64,000 nucleotides of DNA from Clostridia bacterium. Its GTDB lineage: Bacteria; Bacillota; Clostridia; Oscillospirales; Acutalibacteraceae. The stretch is from the NCBI GenBank assembly GCA_017621885.1, contig JAGASD010000035.1:1-64000 (forward strand), written 5' to 3'. Positions 15,215 to 22,887 of the stretch are shown here, piece by piece. The notes beneath the pieces were generated by a model. That model was not told the origin of the DNA and made no database searches. It saw only the letters and a program-made list of their open reading frames with translations. A program made the translations under genes and the position numbers. How positions within the stretch are numbered: the stretch's first letter is position 1; each line of letters opens with the position of its first letter.

Positions 15215-16345
15215 ATGAAAAGAATAATATGTTTAATATTAGCCATAGTGCTTCTTATGACAACTACAGCCTGCAGTGGTAATTTCACAAAGGTTAACCT
15301 TAATGAACCCATAGCTATTCCGGAAAACGGTATTGTTGAGAAAAGTGTTTTTGATAAAATAAAAAACGAGAATGCTATTGCCACTTTCACAGGTGCATCA
15401 AATGACATTAAATACGAATGGACTGTTTTCGGCAGTGACATCAATGAAACAAAGGATGTAAATTTATCCGTTGTCCTGAACAAATCAGATAAGGGCATAA
15501 AGGTTAGTTTTTCCGAAACGAAGGATTTGGGTTTTCCTGCCCTGCTTTCTATTCATATCAACGAAAAATGGTCAGCAGACAGTGCAACCGCTTTTAACGG
15601 TGACAAAGGTGTTTATTCTGTTTCTGTAACAGGAAGTAAAACAAGTATTCTGAATATATCTGTAAACAAGATTATTCCTGAAATTGAAATTTTACCCGAT
15701 GAAATAAATTATACAGAAGACACTACTGCAGAAAATACAAATCCGACAGGAAACGATTCTTCAGATACTACAACCACCAACGGGAAAGACAATTATCTTT
15801 CAGGTGTGCAGAGCTCTGATGACAGAGTTTATTCTGACGGTACGGCAACTCAAAAGGATAAGTATGACACTGACCCCGTACCCGAAGGAAAGCCTATGCC
15901 CGTTGAGCCTGAAAATCAGGAAATCAACAACAAAAAGAAATACACCTGCACCTTTTCCATTGAATGTTCAACAATCCTGAATAACCTTTCTGACCTTGAC
16001 CCTGATAAACGTCATCTGGTACCTTCAGACGGTGTTATTTTACCGCCCACTAAAGTGACTTTCTATGAAGGTGAATCAGTCTATGATGTGCTTCAGCGTG
16101 TTTGTAAGGAAAACAACATACATATGGAATCCTCATGGACTCCTGTCTATAACAGTGCCTATATCGAAGGTATAAACAATCTTTATGAATTTGACTGCGG
16201 TGAACTTTCAGGCTGGATGTACCGTGTTAACGGATGGTATCCAAATTACGGTTGCTCCCGTTATCAGCTTGCAGACGGTGAAAAAGTGGAATGGCGCTAT
16301 ACATGCGACCTCGGTAACGATATCGGTCGTGAAGGAACTTGGTAA
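15215..16345 (+). CDS. DUF4430 (transcobalamin-like) lipoprotein
   Basis: A 376-residue lipoprotein: MKRIICLILAIVLLMTTTAC places the lipobox cysteine at residue 20. Residues ~25-165 are beta-rich and unassigned; ~170-235 form a Thr/Asn/Asp/Pro-rich linker; and ~250-376 are a DUF4430 domain, the fold of the C-terminal domain of transcobalamin and intrinsic factor. Typical landmarks are YEGESVYDVLQRVCKEN, LYEFDCGELSGWMYRVNG and YQLADGEKVEWRYTCD. It is probably the membrane-surface corrinoid binder that hands ligand to the ECF transporter encoded next. One base separates it from the cohesin gene stop, and AGGAG precedes it. Confidence 0.85.
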   Translation: MKRIICLILAIVLLMTTTACSGNFTKVNLNEPIAIPENGIVEKSVFDKIKNENAIATFTGASNDIKYEWTVFGSDINETKDVNLSVVLNKSDKGIKVSFSETKDLGFPALLSIHINEKWSADSATAFNGDKGVYSVSVTGSKTSILNISVNKIIPEIEILPDEINYTEDTTAENTNPTGNDSSDTTTTNGKDNYLSGVQSSDDRVYSDGTATQKDKYDTDPVPEGKPMPVEPENQEINNKKKYTCTFSIECSTILNNLSDLDPDKRHLVPSDGVILPPTKVTFYEGESVYDVLQRVCKENNIHMESSWTPVYNSAYIEGINNLYEFDCGELSGWMYRVNGWYPNYGCSRYQLADGEKVEWRYTCDLGNDIGREGTW

Positions 16346-16350
16346 ATTTT

Positions 16351-17241
16351 ATGAGAGATTCATTTTCAGAATATCATCCTTTTATAAACTTAATATATTT
16401 TGCATTTACGATAAGCTTTTCTCTTGTGCTGACACACCCGTTGGCACAGGGGATTTCTCTCGTGTGTGCTGTTATTTATGCAGTAAGTATAAACGGGAAG
16501 AAAAGTGTGATATTTCTATTGAAATACTGCCTGCCGATGGTGCTTCTGACTGCATTTATCAACCCTGCATTCAATCACGAGGGCGCAACAACTCTGCTGT
16601 ATTTCCCGAATGGCAATCCTCTTACGCTTGAAAGTATTTTATACGGATTTTCTGCAGGTGTGATGATAATTACAACGCTGATGTGGTTTTCGTCGTTCAA
16701 CTCAGTGATGACAACGGACAAGTTTATCTATCTTTTCGGCAAGGTTATTCCTGCTTTGTCACTTGTACTGAGTATGTCTTTAAGATTTGTTCCTAAATTC
16801 AAATCGCAGATGCAGACTGTCACCGAAGCACAAAGAAGCATCGGCAGAGATGTTTCAAACGGAAGTCTGTTACAGAGAACAAAGACGGCAATTCACATAT
16901 TTTCAATTATGATAACATGGTCGCTTGAAAATGCCATCGAAACTGCGGACAGTATGAAAAGTCGAGGATACGGGTTAAAAGGCCGAACTGCTTTTTCGAT
17001 TTACCGATTTGAAGAAAGAGACAAATACACTCTTATATGGCTTTCTTTCTGTGGATTGTTTATCATTGCAGGGACTTTGCTTAACGCTTTCGGCTTCAGA
17101 TATTTCCCGGATATTCGTTATGCTGCATTTGATATGACAACAATACCTTTCTATTGTGTATATTCCGCACTTTGCATTACACCCGTGATATTAAACTTAA
17201 AGGAGGAGAGAAAATGGAAAACTTCAGTTTCAGAAATGTAA
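16351..17241 (+). CDS. ecfT: ECF transporter transmembrane coupling protein EcfT
   Basis: A 296-residue membrane protein with about six helices. The EcfT hallmark coupling helix is visible as ENAIETADSMKSRGYGLKGR (the A-R-G-type motif, here SRG), and a first, degenerate motif lies in TEAQRSIGRD. EcfT links the substrate-binding S component to the ATPases. The ATG at 16351 was preferred over an upstream TTG (16339) because it gives a normal N-terminus (MRDSFSEYHPFINLIYF) just after the previous gene ends. The last 28 bases overlap the start of the ATPase gene. Confidence 0.87.
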   Translation: MRDSFSEYHPFINLIYFAFTISFSLVLTHPLAQGISLVCAVIYAVSINGKKSVIFLLKYCLPMVLLTAFINPAFNHEGATTLLYFPNGNPLTLESILYGFSAGVMIITTLMWFSSFNSVMTTDKFIYLFGKVIPALSLVLSMSLRFVPKFKSQMQTVTEAQRSIGRDVSNGSLLQRTKTAIHIFSIMITWSLENAIETADSMKSRGYGLKGRTAFSIYRFEERDKYTLIWLSFCGLFIIAGTLLNAFGFRYFPDIRYAAFDMTTIPFYCVYSALCITPVILNLKEERKWKTSVSEM

Positions 17242-19856
17242 GCTTCGCATATCCCGAGCAGGAAAACAAAGCTCTCCGTAATATCTCCTTTGAGGTAAAT
17301 CAGGGTGAATTTCTGATTCTCTGCGGTCCGTCAGGATGCGGAAAATCAACACTTCTGCGTCACCTTAAGACCTGCCTTACACCTCACGGTGTAGTTAACG
17401 GTGAAATTCTGTTTAACGGCAAACCGCTTAATGAGGTTGACGAAAGAACACAGGCACAGGAAATCGGCTTTGTGCTTCAGTCGCCCGAAAATCAGGTTGT
17501 GACGGATAAGGTGTGGCACGAGCTTGCTTTCGGACTTGAAAGCCTTGGGCTTGATACGCCGACTATCCGACGCCGTGTGGCAGAGGTTGCAGCATTCTTC
17601 GGTATTGAAAATTGGTTCTATAAGAATGTAACCGAGCTTTCAGGCGGTCAGAAACAGCTTCTCAGCCTTGCTTCGGTTATGTGTATGAATCCGAAGATAC
17701 TTGTACTTGATGAACCGACAGCACAGCTTGACCCTATTGCCGCTTCTGATTTTCTCGCTCTTCTCGGAAAAATCAACCGTGAGCTCGGTATAACTGTTAT
17801 TCTTACCGAGCACAGACTTGAAGAAGCTTTTGCGTATGCAACAAGAGTTGTCGTAATGGAAAAGGGTGAAATCGTCTGTGATGATTCTCCCGAAAAAGTT
17901 GGACTTCATCTTCGTGATAAGGATAACGGCATGTTCCTTGCTATGCCGACAGCAATGAGAGTGTGGGCAGGTGTTGAAACAAAGCTTGACTGTCCGATTA
18001 CTGTACGTGACGGTAGTGAGTTCTTGACTGAAAGAAGCAAAGAAAAAGCACTTCTTCCCCTTGAAAGGGAAAAAGTGCATACATATACTGACGAAATAAC
18101 TCTTGAGTGTGATGAAATATGGTTCAGATACGAAAAAGACCTGCCCGATGTTATAAAAGGTTTTTCTCTCACTCTGCACAAGGGTGAATTTTATGCAATT
18201 CTCGGCGGTAACGGTGCAGGTAAAACAACTACACTCAAAGTAATTTCGGGACTTCGCAAGGCTTACAGAGGAAACGTAAAAGTGAACGGCAAGGTCGGAA
18301 TGCTGCCGCAGAATCCGCAGGCACTTTTTGTAAAAAGAACAGTGCGTGAGGATTTATATGAAGCGCTTAGTAACACAAAAAGCACAAAGAAAGAAAAGGA
18401 TGAGCAGGTTGCCCGTGTGGTTAGTCTTTGCTCGCTAACCGACTTTCTTGACCGACATCCTTATGACATTTCAGGCGGTGAACAGCAGAGAACGGCACTT
18501 GCAAAGGTTCTTCTTACCGCACCCGATATACTTCTTCTCGATGAACCGACAAAAGGCTTTGATGCAGAATTAAAAGTAACATTTGCGGATATTATCGGTA
18601 AGCTGACAAATCAGGGCGTAACCGTGCTTATGGTCAGCCATGATGTGGCCTTTTGTGCAGAATATGCACACAGATGCGGTATGTTCTTTGACGGTAATCT
18701 TGTCGCAGAAGGCACTCCCCGTGAGTTTTTCTCTGGCAACAACTTCTATACAACATCTGCAAACCGTATGGCAAGGCACCTCATTCCCGATGCGGTAACG
18801 GTTGATGAAATCATTGCCTGCTGTGGCGGAGAAATCAAGAAAAAAGAAAGTCCGGATGAAATAACACCTTTGCCTGAGCCTGCCCCGAGAAGTGTAAATT
18901 TCAAGCCTGAACCACTTAAACTATGGCGTAAAATTCTTGCTGCAGCATCAGGGCTTGTTTCATTGGCTGTGTTTTTCTATGCAACGGGAATTACCGATTT
19001 ATCAGCACTTATAAATTCTTCGGGCATAAGTGAAGCGGGTAAAAATCAATTATGGCTTTACGGTATTTTGTTTGTTGCTCTTACCGTGTTTATGATTGCA
19101 ATCGGAAGACGGAGCGAACCGCCGCTTATAGTGCAGACGCCGAAAGAAAAACGGAACTTAAGCAAGCGGACAATTGTGGCATCTGTTGCTATATTGCTCT
19201 TTATTCCTCTGACCATATTTGCAGGAATTTTCTATCTCGACAACCGACAGTATAACATTGTCGCACTGTTTGTGCTTTTAGAGTGTATGTTGCCGTTTAT
19301 TCTCGTGTTTGAGGGCAGAAAGCCTAAGGCAAGAGAGCTTGTGACAATTGCTGTGCTTTGTGCAATAGGAATAGCAGGCAGAAGTCTTTTCTTTATGCTT
19401 CCGCAGTTCAAGCCTGTTCTTGCACTCACAATAATCGCAGGTGTTGCTTTCGGCGGAGAAACGGGATTTTTGGTGGGAGCCGTTACGATGCTTCTTTCAA
19501 ATATGCTGTTCTCTCAGGGACCGTGGACACCTTGGCAGATGTTTGCGATGGGTATTATAGGTTTTCTTGCAGGAATTCTTTTCAAAAAAGGATTGCTTCG
19601 CAGAACACGGGTTTCACTTGCGGTGTTCGGTGCATTTGCCGCTGTTGTAATTTACGGCGGAATAATGAACCCTGCATCAATGCTTATGTATTCGTCACAG
19701 GCAATAACAGTTAAAGCCTTGATGGCATATTATATTTCAGGTCTTCCCATGGACTTGGTACACGGCTTCGGAACAGTTATATTCATTATGCTCGCTGCCG
19801 AACCGATGCTCGAAAAAATGGACCGTATCAAAGTAAAATACGGGTTGGTGGAGTAA
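17214..19856 (+). CDS. Fused ECF transporter EcfA-EcfA-S protein
   Basis: An 880-residue single chain that would normally be three proteins. ABC domain 1 (residues ~1-235): Walker A GPSGCGKST, signature LSGGQKQLL, Walker B ILVLDEPTAQLD. ABC domain 2 (~300-530): GGNGAGKTT, ISGGEQQRTALAK, ILLLDEPTKGFD. Residues ~580-870 form a hydrophobic S-component-like domain with helices such as LVTIAVLCAIGIAGRSLFFM and AGVAFGGETGFLVGAVTML. The start at 17214 follows an AGGAGGAGAG site. With EcfT this gives a complete dedicated (group I type) ECF transporter, with specificity provided by the fused S domain. The cobalamin riboswitch and DUF4430 neighbours argue for corrinoid uptake. Confidence 0.88.
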   Translation: MENFSFRNVSFAYPEQENKALRNISFEVNQGEFLILCGPSGCGKSTLLRHLKTCLTPHGVVNGEILFNGKPLNEVDERTQAQEIGFVLQSPENQVVTDKVWHELAFGLESLGLDTPTIRRRVAEVAAFFGIENWFYKNVTELSGGQKQLLSLASVMCMNPKILVLDEPTAQLDPIAASDFLALLGKINRELGITVILTEHRLEEAFAYATRVVVMEKGEIVCDDSPEKVGLHLRDKDNGMFLAMPTAMRVWAGVETKLDCPITVRDGSEFLTERSKEKALLPLEREKVHTYTDEITLECDEIWFRYEKDLPDVIKGFSLTLHKGEFYAILGGNGAGKTTTLKVISGLRKAYRGNVKVNGKVGMLPQNPQALFVKRTVREDLYEALSNTKSTKKEKDEQVARVVSLCSLTDFLDRHPYDISGGEQQRTALAKVLLTAPDILLLDEPTKGFDAELKVTFADIIGKLTNQGVTVLMVSHDVAFCAEYAHRCGMFFDGNLVAEGTPREFFSGNNFYTTSANRMARHLIPDAVTVDEIIACCGGEIKKKESPDEITPLPEPAPRSVNFKPEPLKLWRKILAAASGLVSLAVFFYATGITDLSALINSSGISEAGKNQLWLYGILFVALTVFMIAIGRRSEPPLIVQTPKEKRNLSKRTIVASVAILLFIPLTIFAGIFYLDNRQYNIVALFVLLECMLPFILVFEGRKPKARELVTIAVLCAIGIAGRSLFFMLPQFKPVLALTIIAGVAFGGETGFLVGAVTMLLSNMLFSQGPWTPWQMFAMGIIGFLAGILFKKGLLRRTRVSLAVFGAFAAVVIYGGIMNPASMLMYSSQAITVKALMAYYISGLPMDLVHGFGTVIFIMLAAEPMLEKMDRIKVKYGLVE

Positions 19857-19880
19857 AAGTTAACAGTACAACTTAACTGT

Positions 19881-19902
19881 GGTGTCGGTGAAAACCGACA
19901 CC
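19881..19902 (+). terminator. Terminator of the B12-type operon
   Basis: A perfect 9-bp stem, GGTGTCGGT/ACCGACACC, closed by a GAAA tetraloop and followed by a T-rich run, 24 bases after the transporter stop. Confidence 0.85.
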
Positions 19903-19926
19903 ATCTTTTCTTTTTCGAAAAAGTTC

Positions 19927-20196
19927 TTGACAAGGAAACAAATGTTCTGTACAATAATAAATTGGTAAATAATGTATTTACCCTACAACTAAATATCAAC
20001 TGAAACACATATTTTTTACTTATTGGTTTTTTACCAACACATATTATCTGACCGAATAAGTATAGTCCGATGCTCGGTCAGCAACATACGGACAATCAGA
20101 GCTTAAACTTTAAGCCGTTACATAGTTTCAGTGCAAACTGTGCGAGAGGATGAAATGTCCTCCCGCTATTTGTGCTGTCTATGTGACGGCTTTTTT
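19927..20196 (+). ncRNA. Candidate structured RNA or leader with its own promoter
   Basis: The promoter is TTGACA (19927-19932), 17 bases, TACAAT (19950-19955). The predicted transcript carries successive hairpins: GGTAAATA/TATTTACC (~19965-19983), TTGGT/ACCAA (~20023-20036) and CTGACCGA/TCGGTCAG (20048-20055 with 20074-20081). It ends in a 14-bp stem (20112-20125 with 20179-20192) followed by T6. A nested hairpin (GAGGA/TCCTC) lies in the last loop. No ORF with a ribosome site is present. It may be a regulatory RNA, an attenuator for the element genes, or part of an attachment region. Confidence 0.45.
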
Positions 20197-20421
20197 GTTT
20201 TCTAAAAAGTATTTCTGAAAATCCGGAACAATTTTATGTGGCTTATTCCCATTACCTGTAGATGCAATTTCTTTATATAATAACTGCCCCCACCAAAGCA
20301 TCTTGGTATAAAAGATACTACAGCCACCCTTACATAGCGAAGCTCGTCTGCGGTATACACCGCAACTAAAGTTTGTCGCTCCCTTGATAAGCGAGAAATT
20401 TTAGTTTATGAGCCTCGCAGA

Positions 20422-20495
20422 GCCCACTGACATCTTTGCAGACCTAATGGGCTGAAAGTGTCATAGTGGGTTACGTACTTTGAGAAAAGTGCGGA
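20422..20495. other. Putative origin of transfer (oriT) upstream of mobV
   Basis: Imperfect inverted repeats CCCACTGACATCTTT (20423-20437) and AAAGTGTCATAGTGGG (20455-20470) are followed by a short ACTTT-gaga-AAAGT hairpin, within 110 bases upstream of the relaxase start. MobV relaxases typically nick such a site close to their own gene. Another long imperfect hairpin (AACTAAA/TTTAGTT) lies just before it. The nick site is not identifiable by eye. Confidence 0.5.
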
Positions 20496-20532
20496 ACAAA
20501 TAAAGCAGTAATGCAGAAAGGAGGTAAAACCT

Positions 20533-21732
20533 ATGTCAAAGAAAAACTACAGTGTAGCAAGAGTTGTCACTCACACACAAAGCTCAATCGGTAAATGTGA
20601 AAGGCACAACGAGAGAAAAAATGAGTCTTACGCAAATATGAATGTTGATATGGCTCGGTGTGATATGAATGTGCATTTCAAAGGTTGCGGTGAACTGACC
20701 TACAACGAACAACTGAATAAGCTCATAGCCGAAAAGAAGGTCTGTATGCGTGGTCTGAAAGCTGATGCAAAGGTCTTTGATGAAATGATATTCGATGTCA
20801 ATACAGACTACTTTGAAACACACGGCGGTTATGAATATGCAAAAGAATTCTACGAAGAAGCCTACAGATTTGCAGTTGCCCTCTACGGTGAACAGAATAT
20901 CATCTCTGCAGTTATGCACGCTGATGAACTGAACGTTGCTCTAACAGAACAATACGGGAAACCTGTGTATCACTATCATATGCACCTTGTTGCTCTGCCC
21001 GTTGTTGAGAAACAGATTCTGTGGACAAAGCGATGCAAGGATAAGTCACTTGTGGGTACTGTTAAAGAAACCGTCAATCAGATAAGCCATTCAAAAAAGT
21101 GGAAGTCACCTCAGGCGGTAGATGAAAACGGTAATCCCATATTCAACGAAAAAGGTAAGCCTGTGCTGATTCCCTCATACAGTATCTTGCAGGATGATTT
21201 CTTCAATCATATGCAAAGAGCCGGTTTCAATGATTTCTTCCGTGGTGAAAAAGGCAGTACGGCTGAGCATCTGTCTTGTTTGCAGTATGAGATTCAGCAA
21301 GATAAGAAACGTCTTGAGGAAATCAAGGGACGATTACAGACGGAAGAAGTCAGATACGATGAACTTCAGACCGTGCATAAAACATTCCTTGAGATTGACA
21401 GTATGGGCAAGAAAACGCTTACGGGCAAGGTCACAATTTCAAGTGAAGATTTCAATGACCTGAGTAATATGGCAAAGCAGTCTGTTGCGGCAAGAAGTAA
21501 GATTTATGACCTTGAGGGAGAAAATGAACGACTCCGAAAAAGGAATTGGGAATTGCAAAGCCATATAAACCGACTGAGCAATAGGCTTTATGAACTTGAA
21601 CAAGTCTGTGCACCGTATCTTGAGGCATTAAGGCTGATGCCTGAAAAAGTAAAAGCATTTATCTCGGATGTGCTTAAAACCGTCCGAAAAGAAAAAACCA
21701 ACAAAAATATAGAAATCAAAAAAGAGAGGTAA
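20533..21732 (+). CDS. mobV: MobV-family relaxase (plasmid recombination/mobilization protein)
   Basis: A 399-residue Pre/Mob-type relaxase. The N-terminus (NYSVARVVTHTQSSIGKCER, followed by HNER) is motif I of the family. The metal-binding motif III is HADELNVAL followed by YHYHMHLVALP, the H-x-D-E...H-x-H arrangement that positions the nicking site. The C-terminal ~170 residues are a charged coiled coil (QYEIQQDKKRLEEIKGRLQT; SHINRLSNRLYELEQ). It nicks oriT and pilots single-stranded DNA to a helper's secretion channel. AAAGGAGG precedes the ATG, and the parB-like gene starts four bases after its stop. Confidence 0.88.
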   Translation: MSKKNYSVARVVTHTQSSIGKCERHNERKNESYANMNVDMARCDMNVHFKGCGELTYNEQLNKLIAEKKVCMRGLKADAKVFDEMIFDVNTDYFETHGGYEYAKEFYEEAYRFAVALYGEQNIISAVMHADELNVALTEQYGKPVYHYHMHLVALPVVEKQILWTKRCKDKSLVGTVKETVNQISHSKKWKSPQAVDENGNPIFNEKGKPVLIPSYSILQDDFFNHMQRAGFNDFFRGEKGSTAEHLSCLQYEIQQDKKRLEEIKGRLQTEEVRYDELQTVHKTFLEIDSMGKKTLTGKVTISSEDFNDLSNMAKQSVAARSKIYDLEGENERLRKRNWELQSHINRLSNRLYELEQVCAPYLEALRLMPEKVKAFISDVLKTVRKEKTNKNIEIKKER

Positions 21733-21736
21733 TTAA

Positions 21737-22654
21737 ATGAATATTGAAGATAATTTTATTAACACCCTGTTTGATAAAACAGAAGAAACAGAGGCGACAA
21801 AGCCTCAAATAACCGAAATCGTAAATATGCCTGTAGGCAAAATTGTTCCGAATTTTAAGAATCCGTACAAGTGCCGTGAGGAAGATATGAAGCCGTTGGA
21901 GGAAAGTATCCGTGAAAATGGTATCATTCAGCCTCTGATGGTGCGAAAGGATGATAAAGCTGATGTGTTTGAAATCGTTTCAGGCCACAGAAGATACCTT
22001 GCAGCGACTAGGCTTGAAATGGCAGAGGTGCCCGTTGTTGTGTTGGACATAAGCAAAGAGGAAGCAGACATTATCCTTGTTGACAGCAATCTGCATCGAG
22101 AGCACATCTTACCAAGTGAAAAAGCCTTTGCTTACAAGATGAAAATGGATGCTCTGAAGAAGCAAGGTAAACGCACGGATTTAACTTCGGACCAAGTCGG
22201 ACCGAAGTTATCGGCAGATGAAATTTCTGACACCGACAGCGCTTCTCAGGTTAAGAGATATATTCGTCTTACCAACCTTATTCCAAGGCTTCTTTCAATG
22301 GTAGATAGCGGTAAAATTGCATTCGGTCCTGCTGTTGAGCTTTCGTATCTCAGCCAAGGTCATCAGAACTTTATTGCCGAGGTTATTGAGAAAGAGATAT
22401 GCACACCGTCACTTGCTCAGGCACAGAAATTGAAAAAGCTGGAACAAGAGGGAACTCTTGATGTGGGTACAATTCTTTGTATGATGAAGCAGCCTAAACC
22501 CAATCAGGTGCAGATGGTAAAAATTCCCGAGGAGAGCATAAACAAATATGTAAAATCCAATGCAACAGTAAAGGAAAAAGAGGATTTTCTTGCAAAGGCT
22601 GTTGAGTATTACGGAAAAGCTCTTATGCGAAAGAAAGACAGAGGTGCGAGATAA
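21737..22654 (+). CDS. ParB/RepB/Spo0J-family partition protein
   Basis: A 305-residue protein. Residues ~30-125 form the ParB N-terminal domain with REEDMKPLEESIRENGIIQP, the CTP/nucleotide-pocket motif SGHRRYLAA, and the NLHREHILPSEKAFAYKM block. A helix-turn-helix region follows (DSASQVKRYIRLTNLIPRLL). No parA is nearby. In mobilizable elements such orphan ParB proteins may aid maintenance or regulate transfer genes. The stop overlaps the start of the next small gene by one base (ATAATGA). Confidence 0.85.
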   Translation: MNIEDNFINTLFDKTEETEATKPQITEIVNMPVGKIVPNFKNPYKCREEDMKPLEESIRENGIIQPLMVRKDDKADVFEIVSGHRRYLAATRLEMAEVPVVVLDISKEEADIILVDSNLHREHILPSEKAFAYKMKMDALKKQGKRTDLTSDQVGPKLSADEISDTDSASQVKRYIRLTNLIPRLLSMVDSGKIAFGPAVELSYLSQGHQNFIAEVIEKEICTPSLAQAQKLKKLEQEGTLDVGTILCMMKQPKPNQVQMVKIPEESINKYVKSNATVKEKEDFLAKAVEYYGKALMRKKDRGAR

Positions 22655-22887
22655 TGAAGAAAATAAATGATTTTTGCGGATTTATCGGTGAGGAAGAATA
22701 TGTAATCGGCGGTGTGCTTTACAAGGTATCTTCCACGTTTGCACCTGCCAATATCTGTAACCTTGAAAACACATTGGAAGAAAAAGTGCAAAAATATGTC
22801 GGCAGTGATTTTGCACATTTGACATTGGTGCCTGATGCAGATAAAATTGAAGCAGAATATGTGACGACTGCCGGAAAGGAGGACTAA
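22654..22887 (+). CDS. Small element-encoded protein, unknown function
   Basis: A 77-residue protein beginning MKKINDFCGFIGEEEYVIGG. No family is recognised. Its start overlaps the parB-like stop and its own stop overlaps the recombinase start (TAATG), so the three are translationally coupled. The position just before a large serine recombinase is where excision factors or small regulators are often encoded, but nothing in the sequence proves this. Confidence 0.75.
   Translation: MKKINDFCGFIGEEEYVIGGVLYKVSSTFAPANICNLENTLEEKVQKYVGSDFAHLTLVPDADKIEAEYVTTAGKED

Noticed and set aside
20153-20275. Short minus-strand frame reading MLWWGQLLYKEIAS upstream of mobV
   Set aside because: No ribosome site, and it overlaps the terminator stem of the structured RNA candidate; possibly a relic, but not supportable as a gene.
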